From Nocardioides sp. (GTDB lineage Bacteria; Actinomycetota; Actinomycetes; Propionibacteriales; Nocardioidaceae), in the NCBI GenBank assembly GCA_031177735.1, contig JAPSKJ010000062.1, positions 1 to 11,450 on the forward strand: a stretch of DNA of 11,450 bases. The letters are read 5' to 3'. The notes beneath the pieces were generated by a model, which saw only the letters and a list, made by a program, of their open reading frames with translations, did no database searches and was not told the DNA's origin. Of the stretch, positions 1 through 5,969 are shown piece after piece (the stretch's first letter is position 1; each line of letters starts with the position of its first letter). The translations under genes were made by a program, and so were the position numbers.

Positions 1-1487
1 GCCGAGGAGACGTCGAACCGCGCCGCACCATCGGCGAGGTAGCCCTCCGGCGCCGGCCCGACCTGTGCGCCGTCGGCGAACACCCCGGCGGCGGAGGTCA
101 CCTGCTCCACGCCGTCGAGCAGCGAGACCTCCAGCGAGTACGCCGCCACCGCCTCGGGGTCCGCCGACACGTCGTCCGCCACCCCGTTGAGAGCACCGGC
201 GGCGTTGAGGGAGAAGTCCTCGCGCAGCAGGTCGCCGACCACCCGTGCGCTCTGCTCGGTGGTCAGCACCCGGTCGTCGGGGTAGCCGAACTCCGCCCGC
301 AGGAACGGTGAGCCGAGCAGCAGCAGCACCGCCACCACGGCCAGCCCGAACGCGGTGGGCCGGCGCATCACCCGCATCGAGAGGCGATACCAGAAGCCTT
401 CGTGCTCGGGCCTCTCCGCGCGCGGCGGGCGGCCGCGCAGCCGCCGCAGGCCCGCGCGCAGGTCGAGGGCGTTGATCCGCGGGCCGATCAGGGCCAGCAC
501 CGCCGGCAGCAGCACGAGGGAGGCCAGCGCGGCCAGGCCGACGACCGCCAGGCCGGCGTACGCGAAGGACCGAAGGAAGTACATCGGGAAGACCAGCAGG
601 GCTGCCAGGGACAGTGCCACGGTGAGTGCGGAGAACAGCACCGTGCGACCAGCGGTGCGGACGGTCGTGAGGATCGCGCCGTGCACGTCCTGGCCGCGCC
701 CGAGCTCCTCGCGGTAGCGGCTGACCATGAACAGGCTGTAGTCGATCGCGAGCGCCAGGCCGAGAGCCGTGGTCATGTTCATCGCGTAGATGCTCACGTC
801 GGTGAACAGCGCGAACGCCCGCAGCACCGCCAGGGTCATCAGGATCGAGAAGATCCCCACGGCGAGCGGCACCAGCGAGGCGACCAGGCTGCCGAAGACG
901 AAGACCAGGGCGATGGCGGTCAGCGGGATCGCGATCGCCTCCGCGATCAGCAGGTCGCGCTCGGTCTGCTCGTTGACCTGCGCGTAGGTGACCGCGACGC
1001 CACCGGCCAGCACCGTCACGCCGTCGCGGGTGCCCGCGATCCGCTCCTCGAGCTCGCGGGCCCGCTCGGTCGCCTCGTCGTCCTCGCCGCGCAGGTGGGC
1101 CAGCACGAGCGCGCGGTCGCCGTCGTCACTGCGCAACCGCTGGCGCGCGCCGTCGGGGAGCGTCCAGTACGACGACACCCCGGTCACCCAGTCGGGCTCC
1201 TCGGCCAGCTGCTGCACGACCCGCTGGCCGGCCACCGCGGCGGCCGGCGAGTCGGCGCCCCCCGGAGCCTCGATCACGAAGAGCAGGTTGGCCGGGCCGC
1301 CGTGGAACTTCTCGTCGAGCACCTCGGTGGCCCGGGTGGACTCGGCGTCGTCGACGGTGAAGCCGCCCGAGGAGAGGTGCTGGGCGACGCTGCTGCCGAA
1401 GGCAGCGCCGACCACCAGCAGCAGCGCGGCGGCGACGAGGACGCGCTTGGGCGCGGCGATGGCGAGGTCGGCGAGACGAGTGAGCAT
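1..1487 (-). CDS. MMPL/RND-family membrane transporter, C-terminus beyond the left edge
   Basis: This is the first 495 residues of an MMPL-type transporter, a proton-driven inner-membrane protein that usually exports lipids or other hydrophobic compounds. One transmembrane helix near residues 15-32 is followed by a large extracytoplasmic domain (about 33-178). Five closely spaced helices follow (about 181-335), then a charged cytoplasmic linker (about 340-370), a seventh helix (about 378-393) and the start of the second extracytoplasmic domain. The family signature around residues 242-260 reads GLALAIDYSLFMVSRYRE. Its Asp249-Tyr250 pair matches the proton-relay Asp-Tyr of mycobacterial MmpL3; the second relay pair would lie in the missing part. 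Family members are usually 700 residues or more, so about a third is outside the window. The ATG at 1485-1487 is chosen because AGGAG (1495-1499) sits 7 nt upstream. The substrate cannot be told. The gene shares strand with the upstream kinase but has its own promoter, and probably does not belong to the sugar cluster. Confidence 0.93.
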   Translation of the reverse strand, partial: MLTRLADLAIAAPKRVLVAAALLLVVGAAFGSSVAQHLSSGGFTVDDAESTRATEVLDEKFHGGPANLLFVIEAPGGADSPAAAVAGQRVVQQLAEEPDWVTGVSSYWTLPDGARQRLRSDDGDRALVLAHLRGEDDEATERARELEERIAGTRDGVTVLAGGVAVTYAQVNEQTERDLLIAEAIAIPLTAIALVFVFGSLVASLVPLAVGIFSILMTLAVLRAFALFTDVSIYAMNMTTALGLALAIDYSLFMVSRYREELGRGQDVHGAILTTVRTAGRTVLFSALTVALSLAALLVFPMYFLRSFAYAGLAVVGLAALASLVLLPAVLALIGPRINALDLRAGLRRLRGRPPRAERPEHEGFWYRLSMRVMRRPTAFGLAVVAVLLLLGSPFLRAEFGYPDDRVLTTEQSARVVGDLLREDFSLNAAGALNGVADDVSADPEAVAAYSLEVSLLDGVEQVTSAAGVFADGAQVGPAPEGYLADGAARFDVSS

Positions 1488-1513
1488 GGCCGCTCTCCTG
1501 CACGGTCGGAATA

Positions 1514-1556
1514 GTGAACGGCGCTAACTTAACGACGTTAAGCTAACGACGTCAAC
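1514..1556. promoter_or_regulatory. Three phased palindromic operators upstream of the MMPL gene
   Basis: The core is a 15-bp palindrome, CTTAACGACGTTAAG (1528-1542, centre A1535). A second, imperfect copy, GCTAACGACGTCAAC, is centred at 1549, and a weaker one, GTGAACGGCGCTAAC, at 1521. All three centres are 14 bp apart. The half-site is TAACG with one central base between halves. This is typical of dimeric TetR- or MarR-type repressor sites controlling efflux genes. No such regulator gene lies in the window, so the binding protein is unknown. The sequence differs from the CG-centred LacI-type sites elsewhere in this window. Confidence 0.65.
1526..1555 (-). promoter_or_regulatory. Probable promoter of the MMPL gene
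   Basis: Reading the minus strand, TTGACG (1555-1550) is followed after 18 bp by TAAGTT (1531-1526). This is a reasonable -35/-10 pair, and the -10 lies about 39 nt upstream of the MMPL start codon. The central palindrome of the neighbouring operator array lies inside the spacer and -10, so a bound repressor would block RNA polymerase. The promoter is inferred from sequence only. Confidence 0.55.
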
Positions 1557-1604
1557 ACAGTTCCGCAGCTCCGGGACCGGCGCATGCCGCGCGGGTGTCG
1601 CCGC

Positions 1605-2537
1605 TCAGCGGACGACGGGGTCCGGATCGTCCAGCGTGTCCAGGTCCCTCCGGCTGGGCAGGCCCTCCCAGTCGCCGGCGGAGCGGCAGGCGAAGGCGCC
1701 GCACCGCACCGCTGTCCGCAACCGCTCGGAGGCGGGCCGGTCCGCGAGCAGCTCGGCGAGGTAGCCCGCGACGAAGGCGTCACCAGCGCCCACGGTGTCG
1801 ACGACCGTCACCGGCACGGCCGGCACCTCGTGCACCGATCCGTCGACGCGGGCCAGGCACCCGGCCGCCCCGCGCTTGAGGACGACGTCACCATCGGTGC
1901 ATCCCGCGAGCTCGGTCAGGAGCGCCTCGGGGTCGGCGGTGCTGGAGCCGGTCACCAACCGTGCCTCATCCTCGCCGGCGAAGACGACCTGCGCGGCGCC
2001 GGCCAGCTCCCGGTAGACCGGGCCTGGGTCGCGGCCGGCCCACAGTGCCGTCCGGTGGTTGACGTCGAAGGAGATGGCTGCTGCGCCGGCGAGCCTGACC
2101 GCCGCCCGGACAGCCGCCAGGGCGTCGTCGGAGAGTGCAGCGGTGATGCCGGTCAGGTGCAGGACCCCGGCGCCGCCGATCACCTCCTCGGGCAGGTCGG
2201 CCGGCCGCAACCGGCTGCCGGCGCTGCCGTGCCGGTAGTACCAGACCCGGCTCGTGCCGGGGAACCGGGACTCCTTGAGCATCAGGCCGGTCGGCGCGGC
2301 CGGATCCACCACAGCGTGCACGCTGAGGCCCTCGGCCCGCAGCTCGCGCAGCACGCGCGCCCCCACGGAGTCGTCGCCGACCCGGCCGACCCAGGCGGAC
2401 TCGCCGCCGAGGCGGCGCACGCCGATGGCGACGTTGCTCTCCGCACCGCCGATGCCGACCGCCGCGGTCGTGACGTGGGCGAGCGGGCCGGATGACACCA
2501 GCCCCAGGGTCTCGCCGAGGGTGACCAGACCGCTCAC
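1605..2537 (-). CDS. kdgK: 2-keto-3-deoxygluconate kinase (PfkB/ribokinase family)
   Basis: This 310-residue ribokinase-fold enzyme probably phosphorylates O6 of 2-keto-3-deoxygluconate with ATP to make KDPG. The first PfkB signature is at residues 28-44 (GIGGAESNVAIGVRRLG). The second is at 247-260 (DTVGAGDAFVAGYL), with Asp253 of GAGD as catalytic base. Two features point to KDG kinases rather than fructokinases or ribokinases: WYYRHGSAGSRL near residues 99-110 and DVNHRTALW near 158-166, whose arginines (Arg102, Arg162) correspond to the substrate-carboxylate ligands of KDG kinases. The open frame extends upstream into the SDR gene, but homology begins at VTLGET. I therefore chose the GTG at 2535-2537, 4 nt after the SDR stop. 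No clear Shine-Dalgarno precedes it, so translational coupling to the SDR gene is likely. It is the last gene of a three-gene operon. Exact substrate specificity is inferred. Confidence 0.85.
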   Translation of the reverse strand: MSGLVTLGETLGLVSSGPLAHVTTAAVGIGGAESNVAIGVRRLGGESAWVGRVGDDSVGARVLRELRAEGLSVHAVVDPAAPTGLMLKESRFPGTSRVWYYRHGSAGSRLRPADLPEEVIGGAGVLHLTGITAALSDDALAAVRAAVRLAGAAAISFDVNHRTALWAGRDPGPVYRELAGAAQVVFAGEDEARLVTGSSTADPEALLTELAGCTDGDVVLKRGAAGCLARVDGSVHEVPAVPVTVVDTVGAGDAFVAGYLAELLADRPASERLRTAVRCGAFACRSAGDWEGLPSRRDLDTLDDPDPVVR

Positions 2538-2541
2538 GAGG

Positions 2542-3294
2542 TCAGCGACCGAGCCAGCCGCCGTCGACGGGCAGGACGACGCCGTCGACGTAGTCGGAGG
2601 CGCTCGACGCGAGGAAGACCGCCGCGCCGCCGAGGTCGGAGGCGAGCCCCCAGCGACCGGCCGGGATGCGCTCGAGGATGGCACGCGAGCGGTCGGGGTC
2701 GTCCTGCAGGGCCTGGGTGTTGTCGGTCGCGATGTAGCCCGGCGCGATGGCGTTGACGTTGACCCCGCGGGGCGCCCACTCGTTGGCGAGCGCCTTGGTC
2801 AGCCCGGCGACGCCCGACTTCGAGGCGGTGTACCCGGGCACGTTGATGCCGCCCTGGAAGCTCAGCAGCGACGCGGTGAAGATGACCTTGCCGCTTCCGC
2901 GCTCCAGCATCGGCCCGGCCACCAGCTGGGTGAGCGCGAACTGCGAGCTGAGGTTGACGGCGATGACCTCGTCCCACAGGTCGAGGCCGTGCTCGGCGGC
3001 CGGCTGCCGGCGGATCGTGCCAGCGTTGTTGACCAGGATGTCGGGCGCCCGCTCCGCGAGCTGGCGCCCGGCGGCGAGCACCGCGTCGCGGTCGGCGAAG
3101 TCGCAGCGGATCGCCTCGAAGCTGCGGCCGGCGGCCTCCACGTCGCGCGCGACGTCGCTGCCGTCCTCGAGGTTGGCGCTCACGCCGATGATGTCAGCTC
3201 CGGCCTCCGCGAGGGCGACGGCCAACCCGCGGCCGATGCCGCGTCGGGCTCCGGTCACCACGGCGAGCTTGCCGGTCAGGTCGAACATGCTCAT
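2542..3294 (-). CDS. kduD: KduD-like SDR dehydrogenase (2-keto-3-deoxy-D-gluconate 5-dehydrogenase type)
   Basis: This is a 250-residue classical short-chain dehydrogenase of normal family length. The cofactor motif TGARRGIG is at residues 14-21 and NNAG at 89-92. The catalytic tetrad is Asn114, Ser142, Tyr155 and Lys159 (YTASK). Long stretches match what I recall of E. coli KduD, including LVNNAG with IRR after it, SFQGGI, NANEWA-like helix residues, NVNAIAPGY, NTQ, RIPAGRWGL, FLASSASDYV and the VDGGWL end. KduD interconverts 2,5-diketo-3-deoxygluconate and 2-keto-3-deoxygluconate with NAD(H). Here the reductive direction to KDG, the substrate of the kinase encoded next, is the likely role. 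The ATG at 3292-3294 has GGAAGG (3301-3306) 6 nt upstream. It overlaps the stop of the zinc dehydrogenase gene by 4 bp (ATGA), so translation is coupled. The alternative start at Met3 would change little. Confidence 0.87.
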   Translation of the reverse strand: MSMFDLTGKLAVVTGARRGIGRGLAVALAEAGADIIGVSANLEDGSDVARDVEAAGRSFEAIRCDFADRDAVLAAGRQLAERAPDILVNNAGTIRRQPAAEHGLDLWDEVIAVNLSSQFALTQLVAGPMLERGSGKVIFTASLLSFQGGINVPGYTASKSGVAGLTKALANEWAPRGVNVNAIAPGYIATDNTQALQDDPDRSRAILERIPAGRWGLASDLGGAAVFLASSASDYVDGVVLPVDGGWLGR

Positions 3295-4340
3295 GCGACA
3301 CCTTCCGAACCGGCCGCGGCCGCCTCTGCCTGGCAGTCGACCAGGACCTTCATCTCCTGCCCCGACTCCAGCGAGGCGAACGCATCGGCGACCTCCCCGA
3401 TCCCGACCACCTTGGTGATGATCCGGTCGGCCGGGATGACGCCATCGGCCAGCAGCTCGACGGCGCGCTCGAAGTCGGTGCGCTGGTAGACGCGGGCGCC
3501 GACGACGTGGAGCTCACGCCAGAACACCCGCTGCAGGTTGACCGGCCGTGGATCGGGGTGGATGGCCACGATCACCAGCGTGCCGCGCACCTTGGCGACC
3601 TGCGTCGCGGCCAGCACCGCCGCGGGCGCACCGGAGACCTCGAAGACGACATCGGCGCCTGCGCCGCCCGTCCACGTCTCGACGGCTGCCTCGAGGTCCT
3701 CGGCCACCGGGTCGATGGCGCGGATGCCGAGGTCCTCGACGGTCCGGCGGCGGTTGGCGTCGGGCTCGGCGAGCAGCACGTCGGCGCCCTCGTGCCGGGC
3801 GACCAGTGCGATCAGCGCGCCGATCGGGCCACCGCCGAAGATCACCGCGCGCTGGCCCGCGACCAACCCGGCGCGGCGCACGTCGTGGACCGCGACGGCG
3901 ACCGGCTCGACGAGTGCAGCGTCGCGCAGCGGCAAGCCGTCCGGGAGCGCGACGAGCAGGTCCGCGGCGACGTTCCACCGCCCCTGCAGGGAGCCGGGGG
4001 AGTCGATGCCCACGAACACGAGGTTCTGGCAGATGTGCTCGTTGCCTGCCTGGCAGGCCGGGCAGGTGCCGTCCCACTCGAGGGGCATCACGGTGACCGG
4101 GTCGCCGACCCGCCAGCCCGTGACCCCCTCGCCGAGGGCGGCCACCGTTCCGGACATCTCGTGGCCGATCGTCGCCGGCATGGTGACCCGCTTGTCCATC
4201 GAGCCGTGCAGGATGTGCAGGTCGGTCCCGCAGATCCCGGTGAACGCCACGGCGACCTGTACCTGGCCGGGGGCCGGTGGCGACGTGTCGTGGTCGGTGA
4301 CCTGCATGGTCCTGTCGCCGACGTAGGCAGCGCTGAGCAT
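3291..4340 (-). CDS. Zinc-dependent medium-chain dehydrogenase (sugar-acid/polyol type)
   Basis: This is a 349-residue MDR-superfamily dehydrogenase related to threonine dehydrogenase, sorbitol dehydrogenase and RspB-type enzymes. Catalytic zinc ligands are Cys37 (GICGTD), His60-Glu61 (GHE) and Glu145 (ALVEP). The structural-zinc loop runs from 90 to 104, with Cys93, Cys96 and Cys104; the first of the usual four cysteines is replaced by Asp90. The Rossmann motif GGGPIG is at 169-174. Glu192 ends the second strand, the position of the acidic residue that favours NAD over NADP. The ATG at 4338-4340 has AGGAG (4345-4349) 4 nt upstream. It heads the minus-strand operon ahead of the KduD-like SDR and the KDG kinase. 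In that context I infer oxidation of 2-keto-3-deoxy-L-galactonate at C5. Oxidation of the free sugar or of an aldonate is the main alternative, and sequence alone does not decide. Confidence 0.85.
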   Translation of the reverse strand: MLSAAYVGDRTMQVTDHDTSPPAPGQVQVAVAFTGICGTDLHILHGSMDKRVTMPATIGHEMSGTVAALGEGVTGWRVGDPVTVMPLEWDGTCPACQAGNEHICQNLVFVGIDSPGSLQGRWNVAADLLVALPDGLPLRDAALVEPVAVAVHDVRRAGLVAGQRAVIFGGGPIGALIALVARHEGADVLLAEPDANRRRTVEDLGIRAIDPVAEDLEAAVETWTGGAGADVVFEVSGAPAAVLAATQVAKVRGTLVIVAIHPDPRPVNLQRVFWRELHVVGARVYQRTDFERAVELLADGVIPADRIITKVVGIGEVADAFASLESGQEMKVLVDCQAEAAAAGSEGVA

Positions 4341-4362
4341 CTGTCTCCTCGAGGGATAGATC

Positions 4363-4377
4363 CCGTTGTCAGAACGG
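4363..4377 (-). other. Small inverted repeat in the leader of the dehydrogenase operon
   Basis: CCGTT (4363-4367) and AACGG (4373-4377) form a 5-bp inverted repeat with a 5-nt loop. It lies between the predicted promoter and the ribosome binding site of the zinc dehydrogenase gene. It could be a weak leader hairpin or chance; it is short and has no partner elsewhere in the window. Confidence 0.25.
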
Positions 4378-4390
4378 TGTGAGCGGCTTC

Positions 4391-4419
4391 ATACTGAGCA
4401 AACGTTTGTGCAAAGTCAA
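4391..4419 (-). promoter_or_regulatory. Probable promoter of the dehydrogenase/SDR/kinase operon
   Basis: On the minus strand TTGACT (4419-4414) matches the -35 consensus well. After 17 bp comes CAGTAT (4396-4391), a weak -10 with A at position 2 and T at position 6. The CG-centred palindrome at 4399-4408 lies wholly in the spacer, so a bound LacI-type repressor would block this promoter. TATGAA, 20 bp after the -35, is an alternative -10 but is badly spaced. Confidence 0.5.
4399..4408. promoter_or_regulatory. LacI-type operator O1 (minus-strand operon)
   Basis: CAAACGTTTG is a perfect 10-bp palindrome with a central CG. This is the form expected for LacI-family dimers, whose hinge leucine inserts at the central CG step. 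It shares the core AAACGNTT with four other sites in the window and sits between the predicted -35 and -10 of the dehydrogenase operon. The repressor encoded at 7252-8268 is the obvious candidate ligand. Confidence 0.7.
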
Positions 4420-4461
4420 GGACGGTGTCCACGGGCGAGAGCCCAACCGGGCACGTTGCAC

Positions 4462-4477
4462 GATCAAACGATTGATC
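4462..4477. promoter_or_regulatory. LacI-type operator O2 (dehydratase promoter, -35 side)
   Basis: GATCAAACGATTGATC is a 16-bp palindrome with seven of eight base pairs symmetric around the central CG (4469-4470). Its right half forms the -35 hexamer TTGATC (4472-4477) of the dehydratase promoter. Its centre is 29 bp from that of O3 and 66 bp from that of O1. Confidence 0.7.
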
Positions 4478-4500
4478 CGTCCTCGGCCATGCTCTAACGT
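4472..4500 (+). promoter_or_regulatory. Promoter of the dehydratase/CoA-transferase operon
   Basis: TTGATC (4472-4477) and TAACGT (4495-4500) are separated by exactly 17 bp, the ideal spacing for a sigma70-type promoter. The -35 is the right half of operator O2 and the -10 is the core of operator O3. Transcription would start near 4507, leaving a leader of about 90 nt before the GTG start at 4597. The same hexamers with the same spacing precede the importer operon at 8345-8373. Confidence 0.68.
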
Positions 4501-4504
4501 TTGA
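4493..4504. promoter_or_regulatory. LacI-type operator O3 (dehydratase promoter, -10 side)
   Basis: TCTAACGTTTGA is an imperfect palindrome centred on the CG at 4498-4499, with five of six pairs symmetric. It contains the predicted -10 TAACGT. The identical 12-mer occurs upstream of the importer genes at 8366-8377. Confidence 0.68.
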
Positions 4505-4596
4505 CCACCAGGTCTCGCATCCCGGCCGATCCTCGGACCGGATTCCGTTCCCTGTTCACGGCCTGCGCGGTCGCGACGAACTGACTGGAGTACCAC

Positions 4597-5913
4597 GTGC
4601 CTCGCATCACCACGATCGACGTCACCGACGTGCGGTTCCCGACCTCGCTGTCCATGGACGGCTCGGACGCGATGAACAAGGACGGCGACTACTCGGCGAC
4701 CTACGTCGCCATCCGCACCGACGGCGGCCTGGCCGGGTTCGGGTTCACCTTCACCATCGGCCGCGGCAACGACGTGTGCACCCTCGCTGCTCAGCGGCGC
4801 GCCGAGCCGCTGGTCGGACGTGACGTCGACGAGGTCATCGGCGATCTCGGTGCGACCTACCGTGACCTGAAGTCCGACTCGCAGATGCGCTGGCTCGGTC
4901 CCGACAAGGGAGTCGAGCACCTGGCGTTGGCCGCCGTCATGAACGCGGTGTGGGACCTCGCCGCTCGCGCCGCCGGGAAGCCGTTGTGGCGGCTGTTGGT
5001 CGACATGACGCCGGAGGAGCTGGTCGACACCGCCGACCTCACCTACCTCTCCGACGTGCTGACCCGCGAGCAGGCGATCGCCATGCTGGAGGAGATGCGA
5101 CCGACGCACGAGGAGCGGATCGCCGAGCTGGAGCAGACCGGCTACCCCTGCTACACCACCTCCGCCGGTTGGCTGGGCTACTCCGACGACAAGCTCCGCC
5201 GGCTGTGCGCGGAGGCGGTCGCCAGCGGCTACGGCCACATCAAGCTGAAGGTGGGCGCCGATCTCGAGGACGACATCCGCCGGTGCCGGATCGCCCGCGA
5301 GGAGATCGGCTGGGACCGCCACCTGATGATCGACGCCAACCAGGTGTGGGACGTGCCGCAGGCCATCGAGTGGGTCAAGGCGCTGGCGGAGTTCAAGCCC
5401 CTGTGGATCGAGGAGCCGACCAGCCCCGACGACGTGCTCGGCCACGCCGCCGTGCGCAAGGCGGTCGCGCCGATCGGTGTCGCCACCGGCGAGCACGGGA
5501 TGAACCGCGTGCTGTTCAAGCAGATGTTCCAGGCCGAGGCCATCGACTTCTGCCAGCTCGACTCCGCCCGTCTGGCCAGCATCAACGAGATCGTCTCGGT
5601 CTACCTCATGGCGAAGAAGTTCGGCGTCCCGGTCTGCCCGCACGCCGGCGGCGTCGGCCTCTGTGAGCTGGTCCAGCACCTCTCGGTCTTCGACTACGTC
5701 GCCGTGTCGGGGAGCCTGGAGAACCGGGTCACCGAGTTCGTCGACCACCTGCACGAGCACTTCACCGATCCCTGCATCGTCGAGAACGGCGCCTACCGGC
5801 TGCCGTCCCGGCCGGGCTACAGCGCTGAGATGCACGCGGCGTCCGTGGCTGAGTACGCCTACCCGGATGGGGCCTACTGGGCCACCAGGCACGGGGCGGT
5901 CGCTGCAGTGTGA
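4597..5913 (+). CDS. fucD: L-fuconate / L-galactonate dehydratase (enolase superfamily)
   Basis: This 438-residue enolase-superfamily enzyme removes water from C2/C3 of an aldonate to give a 2-keto-3-deoxy acid, using Mg2+. It follows closely the L-fuconate dehydratase (FucD/ENOSF1) family as I recall it: HDVRFPTS-like start (DVRFPTS, 11-17), DGSDAMN (21-27), FTIGRGNDV (52-60), RWLGPDKGV (98-106), IEEPTSPDDVLGHAA (271-285) and PHAGGVGLCELVQH (348-361). Candidate catalytic residues are Lys216 and Lys218 (KLK), metal ligands Asp246, Glu272 and Glu299, and His349. Family enzymes accept L-fuconate and also L-galactonate and some other acid sugars. The GTG at 4597 is preceded by GGAG (4587-4590) at 6 nt. 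The gene is transcribed divergently from the dehydrogenase/SDR/kinase operon, from a shared operator region. A KDG-type kinase in that operon suggests L-galactonate as the physiological substrate, which is inference. Confidence 0.92.
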   Translation: MPRITTIDVTDVRFPTSLSMDGSDAMNKDGDYSATYVAIRTDGGLAGFGFTFTIGRGNDVCTLAAQRRAEPLVGRDVDEVIGDLGATYRDLKSDSQMRWLGPDKGVEHLALAAVMNAVWDLAARAAGKPLWRLLVDMTPEELVDTADLTYLSDVLTREQAIAMLEEMRPTHEERIAELEQTGYPCYTTSAGWLGYSDDKLRRLCAEAVASGYGHIKLKVGADLEDDIRRCRIAREEIGWDRHLMIDANQVWDVPQAIEWVKALAEFKPLWIEEPTSPDDVLGHAAVRKAVAPIGVATGEHGMNRVLFKQMFQAEAIDFCQLDSARLASINEIVSVYLMAKKFGVPVCPHAGGVGLCELVQHLSVFDYVAVSGSLENRVTEFVDHLHEHFTDPCIVENGAYRLPSRPGYSAEMHAASVAEYAYPDGAYWATRHGAVAAV

Positions 5914-5937
5914 CCCGTCCCCGGACGGGTCACACTG
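5906..5937 (+). terminator. 15-bp perfect hairpin over the stop codon of the dehydratase gene
   Basis: CAGTGTGACCCGTCC (5906-5920) and its exact reverse complement (5923-5937) are separated by 2 nt. The arms start two codons before the TGA stop (5911-5913). No run of T follows, so this is not a classical intrinsic terminator. U-less hairpins of this kind in actinobacteria may act as terminators, attenuators or 3'-end stabilisers. It would lower or separate expression of the CoA-transferase gene that starts 33 nt later. A dimeric protein operator is a possible alternative. Confidence 0.6.
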
Positions 5938-5969
5938 GGCGCTCGGCGACGACGAGGTGAGGAGAAGCG

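Noticed and set aside
402..1514. Long plus-strand open frame (370 codons) opposite the MMPL gene
   Set aside because: It is rich in Arg, Gln, Gly and His with no domain pattern, and it is antisense to a clear MMPL protein with family motifs. Long spurious frames are expected at this GC content.
1561..1604. Possible terminator after the kinase gene
   Set aside because: Only very short GC-rich self-complementary bits such as GGC-GCAT-GCC are present, with no convincing stem or T-run.
1605..2684. Longer kinase frame starting at an ATG inside the SDR gene
   Set aside because: The extra 49 residues are Ser/Arg/Pro-rich translation of SDR coding sequence in another frame. PfkB homology starts at the GTG at 2537.
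2542..3294. The SDR as a 2-keto-3-deoxy-L-fuconate 4-dehydrogenase
   Set aside because: This was considered because of the FucD-like neighbour. The SDR matches KduD in many specific blocks, a KDG kinase is cotranscribed, and no diketo acid hydrolase is present. It remains possible but less likely.
4388..4419. TATGAA (4393-4388, minus strand) as the -10 of the dehydrogenase operon
   Set aside because: It is 20 bp from the TTGACT -35, too far for a normal promoter. CAGTAT at 17 bp is weaker in sequence but correctly spaced.
4369..5892. Minus-strand open frame of 507 codons opposite the dehydratase gene
   Set aside because: It is antisense to an unmistakable FucD-family protein, low-complexity in composition, and crosses the operator region.
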